From NCBI GenBank assembly GCA_964645825.1, contig CAZXZY010000035.1, forward strand, positions 1-6,804: DNA of 6,804 nt. Direction: 5' to 3'. The stretch comes from JABIAL01 sp964645825. GTDB lineage: Bacteria > Patescibacteriota > Patescibacteriia > UBA1558 > GWA2-36-10. Below, piece after piece: positions 6,099 to 6,804 of the stretch. The notes under the pieces were generated by a model. The model saw only the letters and a list, made by a program, of their open reading frames with translations. It searched no databases and was not told the DNA's origin. The translations under genes were made by a program, and so were the position numbers. Each line of letters starts with the position of its first letter. Positions within the stretch are counted from its first letter, which is position 1.

Positions 6099-6202
6099 TT
6101 TTAAATAATAATCGATTGATTTGTGATTTTCCTTAAACAAATTTCCATCCCCTTATATACTTCCCAACAGGGGTTGTATAATTCGATAAAAATTTGTGTT
6201 AC

Positions 6203-6223
6203 TAAACCCGAAATACGGGTTTA
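6203..6223 (-). terminator. Hairpin overlapping the rpsJ stop codon
   Basis: TAAACCCG (6203–6210) and CGGGTTTA (6216–6223) form a perfect 8-bp stem with a 5-nt loop. On the transcript the rpsJ UAA stop is the first three bases of the 5' arm. Downstream comes GUAACACAAAUUUUUAUC, so the U-run begins about 10 nt after the stem, too far for a textbook intrinsic terminator. It could be a weak terminator, an RNA-processing site or a 3'-end stabiliser for rpsJ mRNA. Confidence 0.45.
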
Positions 6224-6544
6224 CATTTTAATTTCAATATCCACGCCAGCTGGCAAATTTAAGTTTTGCAAAGTATCAATGGTCTGCGGAGTTGGGTTAA
6301 TAATATCCAACAAACGCTTGTGCACTCTCATCTCGTATTGATCACGAGAATTTTTGTGTACAAATGTTGAACGCAAAACTGTAAATTTTTTCTTATCAGT
6401 AGGAAGAGGAATAGGTCCGATAACTTTCGCACCACTACGCTCGACAGTCTCAATGATTGTCTTAGTGGATTGATCAATGATCTTGTGATCATAAGCTCTG
6501 ATCTTGATTCTAATTCTTGACTGAGTTTCTTCTTTAGCTTGCAT
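6221..6544 (-). CDS. rpsJ: 30S ribosomal protein S10 (NusE)
   Basis: S10 is a head protein of the 30S subunit; in well-studied bacteria it also acts as NusE, binding NusB and NusG in transcription antitermination and transcription-translation coupling. The 107-residue product matches the family length (103 in E. coli). Signature stretches are RIRIKIRAYDHKIIDQ near the N-terminus, GPIPLPTDKKKFTVLRS in the middle and RDQYEMRVHKRLLDI in the second half, ending AGVDIEIKM. The ATG start gives a short MQAKEETQS lead-in comparable to known S10 proteins. No Shine-Dalgarno sequence precedes it. Unusually, it is not tightly joined to rplC: 224 nt separate them, and its own stop codon lies in a hairpin. 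Confidence 0.98.
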   Translation of the reverse strand: MQAKEETQSRIRIKIRAYDHKIIDQSTKTIIETVERSGAKVIGPIPLPTDKKKFTVLRSTFVHKNSRDQYEMRVHKRLLDIINPTPQTIDTLQNLNLPAGVDIEIKM

Positions 6545-6576
6545 GAAAATGAACGTTATTTTTTAAACTACTTAAA

Positions 6577-6605
6577 ATTATTTATTAAACCCAGCCCCGC
6601 GTTAA
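6577..6605 (-). promoter_or_regulatory. Candidate sigma70-type promoter for rpsJ
   Basis: On the minus strand TTAACG (6605–6600, 4 of 6 matches to TTGACA) is separated by exactly 17 nt from AATAAT (6582–6577, 5 of 6 matches to TATAAT). A start near 6570 would give a leader of about 25 nt before the rpsJ ATG. The -35 box falls in the loop of the tuf terminator hairpin and the spacer runs through its second arm. Such matches are not rare in AT-rich DNA, so this is a candidate only. It is supported by the need to restart transcription after the hairpin. Confidence 0.35.
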
Positions 6606-6615
6606 CGGGACTGGG
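6590..6615 (-). terminator. Stem-loop terminator after tuf
   Basis: The arms CCCAG and CTGGG pair over 5 bp. After one C/A mismatch a further 4 bp (cccg/cggg) close a 6-nt loop. It lies 9 nt past the tuf stop and is by far the most GC-rich patch in an AT-rich spacer. On the minus-strand transcript it is followed by UUUAAUAAAUAAUUUU, an interrupted rather than clean U-tract, so termination may be incomplete. It separates the str-type unit (tuf) from the S10 unit. Confidence 0.65.
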
Positions 6616-6624
6616 AATAAAAAT

Positions 6625-6804
6625 TTATTTACTAATCTTGGTTACTGTACCAGCACCAACTGTACGACCACCCTCACGGATAGCGAAACGTGATGTTTCT
6701 TCTAAGGCAACTGGGGAAATCAATTTGATATTCAAAGTGATAGTATCACCAGGCATAACCATTTCTGTACCTTCTGGTAAAATAACTTCACCAGTAACAT
6801 CAGT
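6625..6804 (-). CDS. tuf: Elongation factor Tu, C-terminal 59 residues (5' part outside window)
   Basis: EF-Tu is the cytoplasmic GTPase that carries aminoacyl-tRNA to the ribosomal A site. The reading frame enters from the window edge with TDVTGEVILPEG, continues through EMVMPGDTI, and ends with FAIREGGRTVGAG then TVTKISK and a TAA stop. These are the classic motifs of the C-terminal beta-barrel (domain 3), which contacts the tRNA T-stem and EF-Ts. The GTPase domain and domain 2 lie beyond the right edge. Its position directly before rpsJ matches the usual end of the str operon (rpsL-rpsG-fusA-tuf). It is followed by a strong GC hairpin (6590–6615), suggesting its transcript ends there at least partly. 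Identification is secure; only the 5' extent is unseen. Confidence 0.98.
   Translation of the reverse strand, partial: TDVTGEVILPEGTEMVMPGDTITLNIKLISPVALEETSRFAIREGGRTVGAGTVTKISK

Larger units (their letters stand above)
6028..6137 (-). promoter_or_regulatory. Candidate leader/attenuator upstream of rplC
   Basis: Three segments can form competing stems in the minus-strand transcript. Segment A (6137–6123, UUUAAGGAAAAUCAC) pairs with segment B (6071–6055, GUGAUUUUGUCCUUAAA) over 15 bp with a 2-nt bulge, enclosing 51 nt. That loop holds its own hairpin at 6076–6098. The 5' part of B (6074–6066, AUCGUGAUU) can instead pair perfectly over 9 bp with segment C (6040–6032, AAUCACGAU), with UUUU right after it (6031–6028). 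A:B and B:C cannot coexist, which is the layout of an antiterminator/terminator switch. The pairings are read directly; the regulatory role is inferred. Known S10-operon leaders, such as the E. coli element bound by L4, lie before rpsJ rather than after it. Confidence 0.45.

Noticed and set aside
6149..6173. CCCC/GGGG pairing with a 17-nt loop in the rpsJ–rplC spacer
   Set aside because: Only 4 bp with a long loop, and an even shorter local CCC/GGG pairing competes. Too weak to call, although the G and C runs stand out in AT-rich surroundings.
6177..6182. Perfect TATAAT on the plus strand in the spacer
   Set aside because: No -35 box at a 15–19 nt distance, and a transcript would run antisense into rpsJ and tuf. 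A chance match in AT-rich DNA is likelier.
6123..6341. Plus-strand open frame of 72 codons covering part of the rpsJ–rplC spacer and rpsJ
   Set aside because: It is antisense to rpsJ for about half its length, has no ribosome binding site and its product looks like no known family. It is a by-product of the S10 codons.
1..6804. CRISPR arrays, insertion sequences, tRNA or rRNA genes
   Set aside because: No regularly spaced repeats, no terminal inverted repeats with target duplications and no transposase. The only perfect long repeat is the coding duplication in rplC.

Overview
The window is a segment of the conserved bacterial str–S10–spc ribosomal-protein supercluster. Every gene lies on the minus strand, so transcription runs from high to low coordinates. 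In that order the genes are: the 3' end of tuf (EF-Tu), rpsJ (S10), rplC (L3), rplD (L4), rplW (L23), rplB (L2), rpsS (S19), rplV (L22), rpsC (S3), rplP (L16), rpmC (L29), rpsQ (S17), rplN (L14), rplX (L24) and the first codons of rplE (L5). There is no accessory gene, mobile element, CRISPR array or RNA gene.

The sequence is AT-rich, with A/T-rich gene starts and almost no Shine-Dalgarno sequences. Lys/Glu/Ala-rich low-complexity extensions are attached to L3 (C-terminus), L22 (C-terminus) and L23 (N-terminus). L3 begins with GKKIEMTQ rather than the usual GKKIGMTQ. Together these suggest a Candidate Phyla Radiation (Patescibacteria) bacterium. This placement is an inference from residue patterns, not a search, and I hold it at moderate confidence. 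All 14 visible stop codons are TAA (13) or TAG (1), and no gene needs TGA as a sense codon, so the genes read under the standard bacterial code.

Layout: from rplC down to rplE the genes are packed with gaps of only 3–13 nt, as in one long polycistronic transcript with translational coupling. Two junctions break this pattern. Between tuf and rpsJ (6545–6624) there is a GC-rich terminator-like hairpin, whose loop supplies the -35 of a plausible rpsJ promoter. Between rpsJ and rplC (5997–6220) there is an unusual 224-nt intergenic region. It starts with a hairpin that includes the rpsJ stop codon. It then carries three segments that can form two mutually exclusive stems, the second followed by a U-run, and a candidate promoter overlaps them. 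This resembles a leader/attenuator placed after rpsJ instead of before it, and it is the best candidate for an undescribed regulatory element here.

The products assemble together. L3, L4, L23, L2, L22, L16, L29, L14, L24 and L5 build the 50S subunit. S10, S19, S3 and S17 build the 30S subunit. EF-Tu delivers aminoacyl-tRNA to the finished ribosome.
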